Under the pieces are notes generated by a model, which ran no database searches, was not told the origin of the DNA, and saw only the letters and a program-made list of their open reading frames with translations. A stretch of 64,000 bases of DNA from Pseudomonas sp. DTU_2021_1001937_2_SI_NGA_ILE_001 (GTDB lineage: Bacteria > Pseudomonadota > Gammaproteobacteria > Pseudomonadales > Pseudomonadaceae). This document shows positions 52,406 to 61,577 of the stretch, piece by piece. The stretch spans positions 3,720,001 through 3,784,000 of the forward strand of contig NZ_CP135971.1 of the NCBI RefSeq assembly GCF_032463525.1, given 5' to 3'. A program made the position numbers and the translations under genes. Within the stretch, counting starts at the first letter, position 1, and each line of letters opens with the position of its first letter.

Positions 52406-53758
52406 ATGCAGCCGTTGATCACCCCCACCCAGGCCTTCTACAGGAAGTGGCTGAAAAGACTCTGGCTACCCGGCGCCTTGCTGGTCGGCTCGCCGATCCT
52501 GTTCAACAGCATGTTCTTCTACAACGAAGCCGGCTACATGACCCACGTACGCACCATTTTCGGCGACGAGAAGATCGTCGATGACGTGGGCTACGCCACG
52601 CGCTGGTTCGGTCGGGCCACGGTGTGGAAGAAAGCCATCAGCGTGCAATCGGTACTGGCGCTGGACAAGCTCGACGAAAACCCTGACAACGACGCGTTGG
52701 GTGCAACCATCGAGACCTTTCCCATCGTGTTCCTCGGCAACGTCGACGCCAAGGTCGAATCCGCCGCGCGGTTTCGCCTGCCCAGCGGCGAGGCCTTCCT
52801 GACCATCGCCCAGGAATACCGCAACCCGGACAACTTCATCCGCAGCGCGCTGTTGCCGGCGATCAAGGAAACCCTGCAGGCCACGGCCTCACTGATGACT
52901 GCCGACGACTACTACGCCGGGGCGCGCAGCGAGTTCGCCGCCGAATTCGAAAACCAGCTCAAGGACGGGCTGTATCTCATCAAGCGCAAGGAAGTGCGCC
53001 GCGTCCAAGGCCGCCTGCCCGACCAGACGGCGATTCTGCAGGCCGGCACCGAACAGGGGCAGTTCGGCCACAACTCCGGCAGCCAGTACATCACCGAGAA
53101 GGTCACCGACGACAAGAACGTGCCGATCCGCAAACAGCAGCAGTTCCGCCGCTTCGGCGTGGAGGTGGTCGAGGCGCGGATCACCAACATCGACCCCAAC
53201 CCGCAGTACCGTGAACGCATGCTCAAGGTCCAGCATGCCCTGGCCGAGCTGGCAGTGGCGCGGCAGAACCGCCTCAAGGAGGAAGAAGAGAAACGCCTGG
53301 TCACCGCCCGTGGCGAAAAGGAAGTCGAGGCCAAGCGCCAGGAAACCCTGCGTGACCAGATCGCCCGCACCACCCAGGCGGAAACCGAGAAGCAGCTGGC
53401 AGTGATCAGTGCCGAGCGCGAACGCAGCCGCGCCGAGATCGAGAAGCAGACCGCCGAGCTGCTGCGCGAAAAGGCCGTGACCACCGCCGCTGCCACGCGT
53501 ATCACCGCCGATGCCGAAGCACACGCTCGCGAGGCAGCACTGAAGGCGGACGGCGCCTTGCAGTCCAAGCTGGATGCGTTGGTCGAGATCAACCGCGCCT
53601 GGGCCCAGGCAGCGGCGCAGGCCCCGGTGCCCGGTGTGATGATGGGCGCTGCCGGCTCTGGGGCGGTCGGCCGTCAGGATGAGCTGAGCCAGCTGATGGG
53701 CGTGCTGGCCGCCAAGGCGGCCAAGGACATGGCCCTCGACCTGAAACCGGGCGGCTGA
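52406..53758 (+). CDS. SPFH/Band 7 membrane protein
   Basis: The 450-residue product has one N-terminal membrane helix (about 20-39), an SPFH-like region, and a long charged coiled coil (about 270-400, rich in E, K, R and A), then a Gly/Ala-rich tail. It is predicted to oligomerise in the inner membrane, as flotillin- or HflK-like proteins do. No NfeD, HflC or other known partner is adjacent. AAGGA stands seven bases before the ATG at 52406. Function unknown. Confidence 0.78.
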   Translation: MQPLITPTQAFYRKWLKRLWLPGALLVGSPILFNSMFFYNEAGYMTHVRTIFGDEKIVDDVGYATRWFGRATVWKKAISVQSVLALDKLDENPDNDALGATIETFPIVFLGNVDAKVESAARFRLPSGEAFLTIAQEYRNPDNFIRSALLPAIKETLQATASLMTADDYYAGARSEFAAEFENQLKDGLYLIKRKEVRRVQGRLPDQTAILQAGTEQGQFGHNSGSQYITEKVTDDKNVPIRKQQQFRRFGVEVVEARITNIDPNPQYRERMLKVQHALAELAVARQNRLKEEEEKRLVTARGEKEVEAKRQETLRDQIARTTQAETEKQLAVISAERERSRAEIEKQTAELLREKAVTTAAATRITADAEAHAREAALKADGALQSKLDALVEINRAWAQAAAQAPVPGVMMGAAGSGAVGRQDELSQLMGVLAAKAAKDMALDLKPGG

Positions 53759-53838
53759 GCCGGCCCCAAGGTTTGCGAGGGCGGCGCCCGGCATGGGATA
53801 ACACGCCTTTTTTCAGGGCCGCTTGTTGGAGCAATCCC

Positions 53839-54171
53839 ATGCCATCAATTCAGGGCTACCACGCCCACGTCTACTTCGATGTCCAGACCCTCGACCAGGC
53901 CCGCGCCCTGTGCGAAGCCGCCACGGCGCGTTTCGACATCCAGATGGGGCGGGTCCATCAGCGCCTGGTCGGCCCACACCCTGAATGGAGCTGCCAGTTG
54001 GCTTTTTCCCACAAGGACTTTGCCGATATCGTGCTGTGGCTGGCGTTGAACCGTAAGGAGCTGGTGGTATTCCTGCACCCGCTGACCGGCGACGACCTGG
54101 CCGACCATACCGCCCACGCGATCTGGATGGGGGCGGTACGGCCGTTGAACCTGGAAGCCTTTGCACGCTGA
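53839..54171 (+). CDS. DOPA 4,5-dioxygenase-family protein
   Basis: The 110-residue product belongs to the small DOPA 4,5-dioxygenase-like family, with His8 and His10 in GYHAHVYFD, HPEWSCQLAF and VVFLHPLTGDD supplying likely metal ligands. Bacterial members are common but their natural substrate is mostly unknown. GGAG lies before the ATG at 53839. Confidence 0.85.
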   Translation: MPSIQGYHAHVYFDVQTLDQARALCEAATARFDIQMGRVHQRLVGPHPEWSCQLAFSHKDFADIVLWLALNRKELVVFLHPLTGDDLADHTAHAIWMGAVRPLNLEAFAR

Positions 54172-54187
54172 TACCGTGCAGCCGGTA

Positions 54188-54207
54188 GGCGCGGCGTTAG
54201 CCGCGCC
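54188..54207. repeat. REP-like hairpin
   Basis: GGCGCGGC-GTTA-GCCGCGCC is a perfect hairpin between convergent genes, without a T-run. It is preceded by GGTA and resembles a degenerate REP unit. Confidence 0.5.
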
Positions 54208-54269
54208 AAATCTCGCCCCCCTTCCCGACTGAGGCCGGCCTTGCCCGTAACGCCGCCCCTCAAGGCGGC

Positions 54270-54740
54270 TCAGTTCAGCACGCCATCCAGAATGGCGTAG
54301 ACGATCCCGGTGCCCACGGCGATCAGCACCACGTCGGTGCCCAGGCGGCGCCATTCATAACCTTCGTAATGCGGCAGGTGCTGCAAGGCGCGGCGGTCCA
54401 GGCGCTTGCCGTAGCCGGGTGGCAGCGGCTTGCCCCTGGCCACGATGATGCCCGGCGGCAGCGGCTGGCCACGACCGATCACGTCACGGTATTGCACGAT
54501 GGTCTGGCGTACCGGGCCGAAATCCTGCGGTGGACGGTGTCCGCCCCGCTCGCCCTGCGGCCCTTGCCCTCCGGGACCGTTACCGTGGCCGCGCCCCGGG
54601 TTGTCGCCTGGCCCCTGTTGAGGCCCGCCCCGTTCGTTCTGCCCCGGCCCACGCCCGTCGGGCGGTGCGGCCTGCAGCAGCGAACTGGCGCTGATCATCA
54701 GGATTCCCAAGCCGGCGACGACGCGGTTTGGCAGTTTCAT
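54270..54740 (-). CDS. CigR-like (RcnB-type) exported protein
   Basis: The 156-residue product has a signal peptide (about 1-24), a low-complexity Gly/Pro/Gln/Arg-rich stretch (about 25-75) and a conserved C-terminal domain with ARGKPLPPGYGKRL, LPHYEGYEWRRLGTDVVLIAV and a terminal hydrophobic helix. This layout matches the CigR family, named after a Salmonella antivirulence protein. Its role in Pseudomonas is unknown. Confidence 0.75.
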   Translation of the reverse strand: MKLPNRVVAGLGILMISASSLLQAAPPDGRGPGQNERGGPQQGPGDNPGRGHGNGPGGQGPQGERGGHRPPQDFGPVRQTIVQYRDVIGRGQPLPPGIIVARGKPLPPGYGKRLDRRALQHLPHYEGYEWRRLGTDVVLIAVGTGIVYAILDGVLN

Positions 54741-54767
54741 GGGCAGGCTCCTCGGTATCAGGCAATG

Positions 54768-54802
54768 AAAAAGGGGCTCGGACCGCTGGTCCGAACCCCT
54801 TG
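54768..54802 (-). terminator. Terminator of trpBA
   Basis: AGGGGCTCGGACC and GGTCCGAACCCCT form a long hairpin around GCT. On the minus strand TTTTTC follows it. It lies 56 bases past the trpA stop. Confidence 0.85.
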
Positions 54803-54857
54803 AGTCTTGTCCTGTAGAGTCACCCGCGCCCGGCGAAATTCCTCTGTATCAGGATCT

Positions 54858-55667
54858 TTACACCCGCGCACCGCGCACGCCTTCGGCCAGCGCTGCGCAC
54901 AGGCTCAGCACGCCGTCGACGGCCTGTTCGGGCGAGCCGGCCTTGGCGATCTGATCGACCAGTGCCGAGCCGACCACCACCCCGTCGGCCAGGCGCGCGA
55001 TGGCGGCGGCCTGTTCAGGAGTGCGGATGCCGAAGCCGACGCTGATCGGCAGCGAGGTGTGCCGACGCAGACGCTCGATGGCCTCGGTGACGTGCTCGGT
55101 GGTCGCCGAACCGGCACCGGTGACACCGGCGACCGACACGTAGTAGACGAACCCGGAGCTGCGCTCCAGCACTCGTGGCAGGCGCGCATCGTCGGTGGTC
55201 GGGGTGGTCAGGCGGATGAAGTCGATGCCCGAGGCCTGCGCCGGGGTGGCCAGCTCGCCGTCGTGCTCCGGTGGCAGGTCGACGATGATCAGGCCATCGA
55301 CCCCGGCTTCCTTGGCCTGGGCGACGAAGGCGTCGACGCCGAAGCGGTGGATCGGGTTGTAGTAACCCATCAGCACGATGGGCGTGGTGCTGTCGTCGGC
55401 ACGGAACTCGCGGACCATCTGCAGGGTTTTCGCCAGGGTCTGGCCAGCGTCCAGCGCACGCAGGGTGGCCAGCTGGATGGCCACGCCGTCGGCCATCGGG
55501 TCGGTGAACGGCATGCCCAGTTCGATCACGTCGGCACCGGCAGCCGGCAGGCCCTTGAGAATCTTCAGCGAGGTGTCGTAGCCGGGGTCACCGGCGGTGA
55601 TGAAGGTCACCAGGGCGGAACGGCCTTCGGCCTTGAGCTGGGCAAAACGGTGTTCGAGACGGCTCAT
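54858..55667 (-). CDS. trpA: Tryptophan synthase alpha chain
   Basis: TrpA splits indole-3-glycerol phosphate into indole and glyceraldehyde-3-phosphate. The 269-residue TIM barrel has the catalytic [13 protein letters not shown] (Glu and Asp) and the phosphate-binding GFGIRTPEQ. The ATG at 55667 overlaps the trpB stop (ATGA), so the pair is translationally coupled. Confidence 0.97.
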   Translation of the reverse strand: MSRLEHRFAQLKAEGRSALVTFITAGDPGYDTSLKILKGLPAAGADVIELGMPFTDPMADGVAIQLATLRALDAGQTLAKTLQMVREFRADDSTTPIVLMGYYNPIHRFGVDAFVAQAKEAGVDGLIIVDLPPEHDGELATPAQASGIDFIRLTTPTTDDARLPRVLERSSGFVYYVSVAGVTGAGSATTEHVTEAIERLRRHTSLPISVGFGIRTPEQAAAIARLADGVVVGSALVDQIAKAGSPEQAVDGVLSLCAALAEGVRGARV

Positions 55668-56893
55668 GCCTGCTTCTCCTGGTTCTTTTCGGCCTCGGTC
55701 ATATGGGTCATCACGGTTTGCATGTCTTTGTCGCCACGGCCCGAGAAGCACACCACCATCAGGTGGTCCTTGCCCAGGGTCGGCGCGCGGCGGATGGCTT
55801 CAGCCAGGGCGTGGGCGGTTTCCAGCGCCGGGATGATGCCTTCCAGGCGGCAGCACTGGTGGAAGGCGTCCAGGGCCTGGTCGTCGGTGATGCTCACGTA
55901 CTCGACGCGCTTCACTTCGTGCAACCAGGCGTGTTCCGGGCCGATGCCGGGGTAGTCGAGACCCGCGGAAATCGAGTGGGCGTCGGCGATCTGGCCGTCG
56001 TCGTTCTGCAGCAGGTAGGTGCGGTTGCCGTGCAGCACGCCCGGCACGCCACCGTTGAGGCTGGCCGCGTGCTTGTCGGTGTCGACGCCATGGCCACCGG
56101 CCTCGACGCCGATGATCTGCACGCTGGCGTCATCCAGGAACGGGTGGAACAGGCCCATGGCGTTGGAGCCGCCGCCAACGCAGGCGACCAGGCTGTCGGG
56201 CAGGCGGCCTTCCTTCTCGAGCATCTGCTCCTTGGCTTCCTTGCCGATCACCGACTGGAAGTCACGGACCATGGCCGGGTAAGGATGCGGGCCGGCTACG
56301 GTGCCGATCAGGTAGAAGGTGTTGTCGACGTTGGTGACCCAGTCGCGCAGTGCCTCGTTCATGGCGTCCTTGAGGGTGCCGGTGCCGGAGGTCACCGGAA
56401 CGATCTCGGCGCCCAGCAGCTTCATGCGGAACACGTTGGCCTGCTGGCGCTCGATATCGGTGGCGCCCATGTAGATCACGCAGGGCAGGCCGAAGCGTGC
56501 AGCAACGGTGGCGGTGGCCACGCCGTGCATGCCGGCACCGGTTTCGGCGATCAGGCGGGTCTTGCCCATGCGCTTGGCCAGCAGCACCTGGCCGATGCAG
56601 TTGTTGATCTTGTGCGCGCCGGTGTGGTTCAGCTCTTCACGCTTGAAGAAGATCCGTGCGCCGCCCAGGGCATCGCTCAGGCGTTCGGCGTAGTACAGCG
56701 GGTTGGGCCGGCCCACGTAGTCGCGCTGGAAGTAGGCCAGTTGCTCGGCGAACGCCGGGTCGGCCTTGGCGGCTTCATACTCGCGGTTCAGGTCGAGGAC
56801 CAGGGGCATCAGGGTTTCGGCGACGTAGCGGCCGCCGAACGAACCGAACAGGCCGTTGGCGTCGGGACCGTTGCGCAGTGGGGTCTGGGTCAT
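55664..56893 (-). CDS. trpB: Tryptophan synthase beta chain
   Basis: TrpB is the PLP enzyme that joins indole and serine. The 409-residue product has the PLP lysine in [11 protein letters not shown] and the phosphate-binding GGGSNAMG. In pseudomonads trpBA is induced by indoleglycerol phosphate through TrpI, encoded divergently here. Confidence 0.97.
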   Translation of the reverse strand: MTQTPLRNGPDANGLFGSFGGRYVAETLMPLVLDLNREYEAAKADPAFAEQLAYFQRDYVGRPNPLYYAERLSDALGGARIFFKREELNHTGAHKINNCIGQVLLAKRMGKTRLIAETGAGMHGVATATVAARFGLPCVIYMGATDIERQQANVFRMKLLGAEIVPVTSGTGTLKDAMNEALRDWVTNVDNTFYLIGTVAGPHPYPAMVRDFQSVIGKEAKEQMLEKEGRLPDSLVACVGGGSNAMGLFHPFLDDASVQIIGVEAGGHGVDTDKHAASLNGGVPGVLHGNRTYLLQNDDGQIADAHSISAGLDYPGIGPEHAWLHEVKRVEYVSITDDQALDAFHQCCRLEGIIPALETAHALAEAIRRAPTLGKDHLMVVCFSGRGDKDMQTVMTHMTEAEKNQEKQA

Positions 56894-57019
56894 GAACTAC
56901 TCCGGGTTGCACAGGGCAAATGAATTGAGCCGTGGCGGCAATGGACACACTCTAACCAGCGCAGGCCCGCCTGAAAACCGATAAGATCGCCGCAACCTGT
57001 CAGGAAAACTCAACTGTCC
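56894..57019. promoter_or_regulatory. trpBA-trpI divergent control region
   Basis: The 126-base gap between the divergent trpBA and trpI genes is where TrpI is known to act in P. aeruginosa and P. putida. I cannot assign the individual TrpI sites or promoters with confidence. Confidence 0.6.
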
Positions 57020-57913
57020 ATGAACCGTGATCTTCCTCCGTTGAATGCCTTGCGCGCCTTCGAGGCGGTGGCCCGCCTGGGCAGCGTCAGCCAGGCGGCG
57101 GAACAGCTGCATGTCACCCATGGCGCGGTAAGCCGGCAGCTGAAGGTGCTCGAAGAGCACCTGGGCGTCAGCCTGTTCAGCAAGGAGGGCCGAGGCCTGA
57201 AACTCACAGATGCCGGGGTGCGGCTGCGTGACGTCAGTGGGGAAGCCTTCGACCGCCTGCGCCAGGTGTGCGCGGAGCTGAACCAGGGTGGCAGCGATGC
57301 GCCCTTCGTGCTGGGCTGCTCCGGCAGCCTGCTGGCGCGCTGGTTCATTCCGCGTCTCGGGCGCCTGAATGCCGAGCTGCCAGACCTGCGCCTGCACCTC
57401 TCCGCTGGCGAAGGTGATCTTGATCCGCGACGGCCCGGGCTGGATGCCCTGCTGGTGTTCGCCGAGCCGCCGTGGCCGGCTGACATGCAGGTGCTGGAAC
57501 TGGCGGCCGAGCGCATCGGCCCGGTGCTCAGCCCGCGTTCGGCGCGCTACGAGACGCTGCGGGATGCGCCGGCCCGGGCCTTGTTGAACGAGCCACTGCT
57601 GCATACCGCTTCAAGGCCGCAAGCCTGGCCGGCCTGGGCGCAACAGCAGGGTATCGATCCGCAGGCACTGCGTTTCGGGCAGGGATTCGAGCATTTGTAT
57701 TATTTGCTGGAGGCGGCCGTGGCAGGCCTGGGTGTGGCGATTGCGCCAGAGCCGCTGGTCAGCGATGACCTGCGCGCCGGACGCCTGGCCGCGCCCTGGG
57801 GTTTTACGCAAACCCCGGCGCGGCTGGCCTTGTGGCTGCCTCGCAGGGCCGCTGACGGGCGTGCCCGTCAACTGGCCCAATGGCTCAGTAATGAGCTGCG
57901 AGGAAGCGGCTGA
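57020..57913 (+). CDS. trpI: LysR-family activator of trpBA
   Basis: TrpI activates trpBA when indoleglycerol phosphate accumulates. The 297-residue product has an N-terminal HTH (about 8-66, [26 protein letters not shown]) and a LysR effector domain. Position and orientation next to trpB support the call. Its stop abuts the stop of the convergent DUF883 gene with no gap (TGATCA). Confidence 0.94.
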   Translation: MNRDLPPLNALRAFEAVARLGSVSQAAEQLHVTHGAVSRQLKVLEEHLGVSLFSKEGRGLKLTDAGVRLRDVSGEAFDRLRQVCAELNQGGSDAPFVLGCSGSLLARWFIPRLGRLNAELPDLRLHLSAGEGDLDPRRPGLDALLVFAEPPWPADMQVLELAAERIGPVLSPRSARYETLRDAPARALLNEPLLHTASRPQAWPAWAQQQGIDPQALRFGQGFEHLYYLLEAAVAGLGVAIAPEPLVSDDLRAGRLAAPWGFTQTPARLALWLPRRAADGRARQLAQWLSNELRGSG

Positions 57914-58249
57914 TCAGTTGCCGCGTTTGCACAGCAGGTAGGCGGCCAGCAGGCCGATGGCGCCAACCGCGACGCCGGCGGTGGTCCAGGGATGCTCCTG
58001 GGCGTAGTCGCGGGTGGCGATGGCGTTTTCACGGGTCTTGACCTTCACGTCGGCGTAGACGTCGCCCAGGTCGCTGAGCAGCCCACGGGAATGGCCCAAG
58101 GCGCGCTCGGCACTGGCCTTGAGGCTCTTGAGGGTCTTGTGCGACTCCTCGGAGGCGTCGGCTTTCAGGCTTTCCAGCGACTTGAGCAAGCTTTCGATCT
58201 CTGCTTCCACACTTTGCAGCGAAGCCTTGCGGAGTGAAGAACTGGCCAT
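57914..58249 (-). CDS. DUF883/ElaB-type membrane-anchored protein
   Basis: The 111-residue product has an N-terminal amphipathic coiled-coil region rich in Lys, Glu and Ser and a C-terminal membrane helix (about 84-107, WTTAGVAVGAIGLLAAYLL) ending KRGN. E. coli relatives (ElaB, YqjD) are inner-membrane, stationary-phase proteins that can bind ribosomes. The ATG at 58249 has GGAGAAA upstream; the long frame before it is antisense to the dodecin side. Confidence 0.85.
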   Translation of the reverse strand: MASSSLRKASLQSVEAEIESLLKSLESLKADASEESHKTLKSLKASAERALGHSRGLLSDLGDVYADVKVKTRENAIATRDYAQEHPWTTAGVAVGAIGLLAAYLLCKRGN

Positions 58250-58409
58250 GGTATTTCTCCTGCAGTGGTGAGTAGGGTGTGTTTTTTCCGACTGCAAGGG
58301 TTTTGAAAAGTGCAGAGCAATTTGCCGGCTGAACTTTTCTGCGGCTTTTCCACACAGAAACAGGGAGCGCCAGCAGCCCGCGCTCAGCCATTTCACAAGG
58401 AGAACTGCC

Positions 58410-58625
58410 ATGAGTGATCACCGCACCTACAAGAAGATCGAGCTGGTCGGCTCGTCTACTACCTCTGTCGAAGACGCCATCAACAACGCTATCGCCGAAG
58501 CCAGCAAGTCCCTGACCCATCTGGAATGGTTCGAAGTCACCGAGACCCGCGGGCATATCGAAAACGGCAAGGTGGCGCACTTCCAGGTGACCCTCAAGGT
58601 GGGCTTTCGTATCGCCAATAGCTGA
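58410..58625 (+). CDS. Dodecin family flavin-binding protein
   Basis: Dodecins are dodecameric shells that store or buffer flavins. The 71-residue product shows the beta-alpha-beta-beta pattern with [20 protein letters not shown] and the flavin-stacking Trp in [22 protein letters not shown] precedes the ATG. It is divergent from the DUF883 gene. Confidence 0.92.
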   Translation: MSDHRTYKKIELVGSSTTSVEDAINNAIAEASKSLTHLEWFEVTETRGHIENGKVAHFQVTLKVGFRIANS

Positions 58626-58756
58626 CACGCGTCACATTCCCGGTGGGCCGCTATGAACCTTCGAGCTGGCTCACTGCCATAGCCTGCGCTACTCATAGTC
58701 GGGGCGGCTTCATCGCGAGGTTGCCCCTGGACCAGCCGAATCAGGAGGATGTGCTC

Positions 58757-58981
58757 ATGAAGCGATTCATGTTGGCGGTAGGTTTGTTGGGCCTGGCAGG
58801 CACTGCTATGGCCGCAGGCAAGCCCTGCGAGGAATTGAAAGCGGAAATCGACGCCAAGCTGCAGGCCAAGGGCGTGTCGTCCTACACGCTGGACGTGGTG
58901 GACAAAGGCTCGATTGCGGATCAGAAAGTGGTCGGCATGTGTGAAGGCGGCAGCAAGGCAATCGTCTACAAGCGTGGGTGA
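58757..58981 (+). CDS. DUF1161 exported small protein (copy 1)
   Basis: The 74-residue product has a signal peptide (MKRFMLAVGLLGLAGTAMA) and a short mature domain with two cysteines (KPCEELKAEI ... VGMCEGGSKAIVY), matching DUF1161. It is predicted periplasmic with one disulfide. AGGAGGA precedes the start. A paralogue lies at 60829. Confidence 0.88.
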   Translation: MKRFMLAVGLLGLAGTAMAAGKPCEELKAEIDAKLQAKGVSSYTLDVVDKGSIADQKVVGMCEGGSKAIVYKRG

Positions 58982-59074
58982 TTCAAGTCTACGCCGTTGT
59001 TGACCGCTACCTGCGCGACAGGTCGCTCCTGCACCGCCTTGCAGCGGTAGGGGCGAACCTGCCCGGCAGGCGGT

Positions 59075-60076
59075 TCAGCCCTTGGCCGCTTCGGCCAGAA
59101 TCTCGAACGACCTCAAGCGGTCGGCATGCTCGAACAGGTCGCAAGTGAAGATCAGTTCGTCGGCGTCGGTCTGTTCCAGCAATACGTCCAGTTTGGCGCG
59201 GACCTTCTCCGGCCCGCCGATCACCGCCAGCCCCAGAAAGCTCATCACCGCCTCGCGTTCATGCGGCAGCCATAGGCCGTCCATGCTCGGCACCGGTGGG
59301 CGCTGCACCAGGCTATGGCCACGTATCAACGCCAGGATTCGCCGGTAGACGGAGGTGGCCAGGTATTCGGCCTGCTCGTCGCTGTCGGCCGCCACCAGCG
59401 GTACACCCAACATCACATAGGGCTTGTCGAGCACTTCCGAAGGCTGGAAGTGGTTGCGATACACGCGGATCGCCTCGTGCATGTAGCGCGGAGCGAAGTG
59501 CGAGGCGAAGGCGTAGGGCAAGCCACGCATGCCGGCCAGCTGTGCGCTGAACAGGCTCGAACCCAGCAGCCACACCGGCACCTGGGTGCCATGGCCGGGC
59601 ACGGCGATCACTTTCTGCTCAGGGCTGCGCGGGCCGAGATAAGCCATCAGCTCGGCCACGTCATCGGGAAAATCGTCGGCACTGCCGGAGCGTTCGCGGC
59701 GCAGCGCACGGGCGGTCATCTGGTCGGATCCCGGGGCACGGCCCAGGCCCAGGTCGATGCGTCCGGGATACAGGCTGGCCAGGGTGCCGAACTGTTCGGC
59801 GATCACCAGCGGTGCGTGGTTGGGCAGCATCACCCCGCCAGAGCCCACGCGAATGGTCGAGGTGCCGCCCGCAAGGTAGGCCAGCAGCACCGAGGTCGCG
59901 GAGCTGGCGATGCCGTCCATGTTGTGGTGCTCGGCGACCCAGAAGCGGTTGAAGCCGAGCTTTTCGACATGCCGGGCCAGGTCCAGCGAGCGATGCAGGG
60001 CATCGGCCGGACCCTTGTCCTCACGGACGGGCACCAGGTCGAGGGTGGAAATCTTGATGTCGGACAGGCGTTTCAT
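59075..60076 (-). CDS. LLM-class flavin-dependent oxidoreductase
   Basis: The 333-residue product is a luciferase-like monooxygenase-fold enzyme of the group with [20 protein letters not shown] near the N-terminus and [14 protein letters not shown]. It likely uses FMNH2; the substrate is unknown. The ATG at 60076 gives [17 protein letters not shown]. It is divergent from the OsmC gene, and the 207-base gap holds a striking palindrome. Confidence 0.87.
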   Translation of the reverse strand: MKRLSDIKISTLDLVPVREDKGPADALHRSLDLARHVEKLGFNRFWVAEHHNMDGIASSATSVLLAYLAGGTSTIRVGSGGVMLPNHAPLVIAEQFGTLASLYPGRIDLGLGRAPGSDQMTARALRRERSGSADDFPDDVAELMAYLGPRSPEQKVIAVPGHGTQVPVWLLGSSLFSAQLAGMRGLPYAFASHFAPRYMHEAIRVYRNHFQPSEVLDKPYVMLGVPLVAADSDEQAEYLATSVYRRILALIRGHSLVQRPPVPSMDGLWLPHEREAVMSFLGLAVIGGPEKVRAKLDVLLEQTDADELIFTCDLFEHADRLRSFEILAEAAKG

Positions 60077-60178
60077 AAGCCACGCGAGCTCCTGTGCAGA
60101 GGTAGGCAGGCGCAAAGGCCTGGAGTAGGAACAGCAGTAAGGGCCGTAAAGGCCGTTTTCAATGCCTGGACGTGAAAT

Positions 60179-60199
60179 TTCCTACTTTGGTAGTAGGAA
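60179..60199. promoter_or_regulatory. Unassigned operator in the LLM/OsmC gap
   Basis: TTCCTAC-N7-GTAGGAA is a perfect 7-bp inverted repeat, 85 bases before the osmC-like ATG. The symmetry suggests a dimeric regulator; no regulator gene is adjacent. Confidence 0.45.
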
Positions 60200-60283
60200 T
60201 TAAGCCTTTGAACTTTCTTCCGGCGGCTATCCTCAGAATCCCTGTTGCTGCACGAAACATTCACTCGTTCGCAAGGAGACACC

Positions 60284-60712
60284 ATGAGCATCGTCAAGAA
60301 AGCTTCCGCCCATTGGCAAGGCGACCTGAAGAAAGGGACTGGCCACATCTCCACTGAAACCGGTGTGCTGCGCGAAGCCCCTTATGGTTTCAACGCACGC
60401 TTCGAAGGCGGCAAGGGCACCAACCCTGAAGAACTGATCGGCGCGGCACACGCCGGCTGCTTCTCCATGGCGCTGTCGATGATCCTCGGCGAAGCCGGCC
60501 TGACTGCCGAAAGCATCGACACCGAAGCCCAAGTGACGCTGAACAAGCAGCCCGACGGCTTTGCCATCACTGACATTCACCTGGTGCTCAAGGCCAAGGT
60601 GCCGGGCGCCAGCGAAGATCAGTTCCATGAACTGACCCAGAAGGCCAAGGAAGGCTGCCCGGTCTCCAAGGTGCTCAACGCCAACATCACCCTGGAAGCC
60701 ACCCTGCTCTGA
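60284..60712 (+). CDS. OsmC-family peroxiredoxin-like protein
   Basis: OsmC proteins reduce organic hydroperoxides. The 142-residue product has both reactive cysteines in the family positions, AHAGCFSMALS and KEGCPVSKVL, and the usual N-terminus MSIVKKASAHWQGDLKKGTG. AAGGAG precedes the ATG. Confidence 0.93.
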   Translation: MSIVKKASAHWQGDLKKGTGHISTETGVLREAPYGFNARFEGGKGTNPEELIGAAHAGCFSMALSMILGEAGLTAESIDTEAQVTLNKQPDGFAITDIHLVLKAKVPGASEDQFHELTQKAKEGCPVSKVLNANITLEATLL

Positions 60713-60828
60713 CGCGCTGGCGCGGCGGCCTGCCAGTGGCGGGTCGCCCGCCGACGAACCGGATGGCGATCTGCCCTGTCCAACGGGTATCGGCACCTAT
60801 GTGCGTGCCCCGTCAGGAAGGACCGACA

Positions 60829-61062
60829 ATGAAACATCTGCTCTTCGCCCTCAGCCTATCCCTGCTGGCCGGCACCGCGCTGGCGGCGCCGAAGTCCTGC
60901 GATGAACTCAAGGACGAGATCGAAGCCAGGATCCAGGCCAACAACGTCAACTCCTACACCCTGGAAATCGTCAGCAACGATGAAGTCAAGGACCCCAACA
61001 TGGTGGTCGGCAGTTGCGACAACGGTACCCGCAAGATCATCTACCAGAAGAACGACCGCTGA
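60829..61062 (+). CDS. DUF1161 exported small protein (copy 2)
   Basis: The 77-residue product has a signal peptide (MKHLLFALSLSLLAGTALA) and the same two-cysteine mature domain as the protein at 58757 (KSCDELKDEIEARI ... VGSCDNGTRKIIY). It is a clear paralogue, placed just after the osmC-like gene. Confidence 0.88.
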   Translation: MKHLLFALSLSLLAGTALAAPKSCDELKDEIEARIQANNVNSYTLEIVSNDEVKDPNMVVGSCDNGTRKIIYQKNDR

Positions 61063-61073
61063 AGAATCACCGG

Positions 61074-61490
61074 CTACAGGCACTGCATGTCTGACAGCCT
61101 GGCCACTTCCTGGCGCTTGGCGTCGTACAGCCAGGCGTCCACGTCGTTGGCCAGCGAGCGGACTTCCAGGCGGTAGCGCTCCCCCGCCTCAAAGTGGTCG
61201 TAGCTCAGGCGGATGAAGCAGGTGATCTCGGTGTAGTCGTCGGCAAACATGCCCAGAGCCATGCCTGCGCGATATTCGTAGTCGAAACGCACCTGCAGTT
61301 CATGACGACCGGGTGATACCTGGAAGTAGCGACCGTCTTCGGTGCGCTGACGGTCGAGCTTGTCGGCCATCACCAGCTTGCCCGTGGTGGTGGTGAGGTC
61401 GACCCAGGCCATGGCCGGGTCATGCATGGGCAAGGGACCTGCGCATCCAGCCAGGATGCCGACGGTGATAAGCGGTAGTATGGGGCGCAT
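61074..61490 (-). CDS. Putative lipoprotein
   Basis: The 138-residue product has a lipoprotein signal with lipobox LAGC (Cys16) and then AGPLPMHDPAMAWVDL. The mature part is a beta-rich domain with SPGRHELQVRFDYEY, a pattern seen in PEGA-like or surface lipoproteins. Function unknown. It is divergent from the peptidase gene. Confidence 0.78.
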   Translation of the reverse strand: MRPILPLITVGILAGCAGPLPMHDPAMAWVDLTTTTGKLVMADKLDRQRTEDGRYFQVSPGRHELQVRFDYEYRAGMALGMFADDYTEITCFIRLSYDHFEAGERYRLEVRSLANDVDAWLYDAKRQEVARLSDMQCL

Positions 61491-61577
61491 GGCAGGCTCC
61501 GCATGAAGGTGTTGCGATGATAGTGGCGGCGCTTCTCGCTGTCCTGCCTGGCATGTTTTCTCTGTGCAGAGCCGTGT

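Noticed and set aside
57911..57916. TGATCA at the trpI/DUF883 junction as a regulatory palindrome
   Set aside because: It is simply two abutting stop codons of convergent genes.
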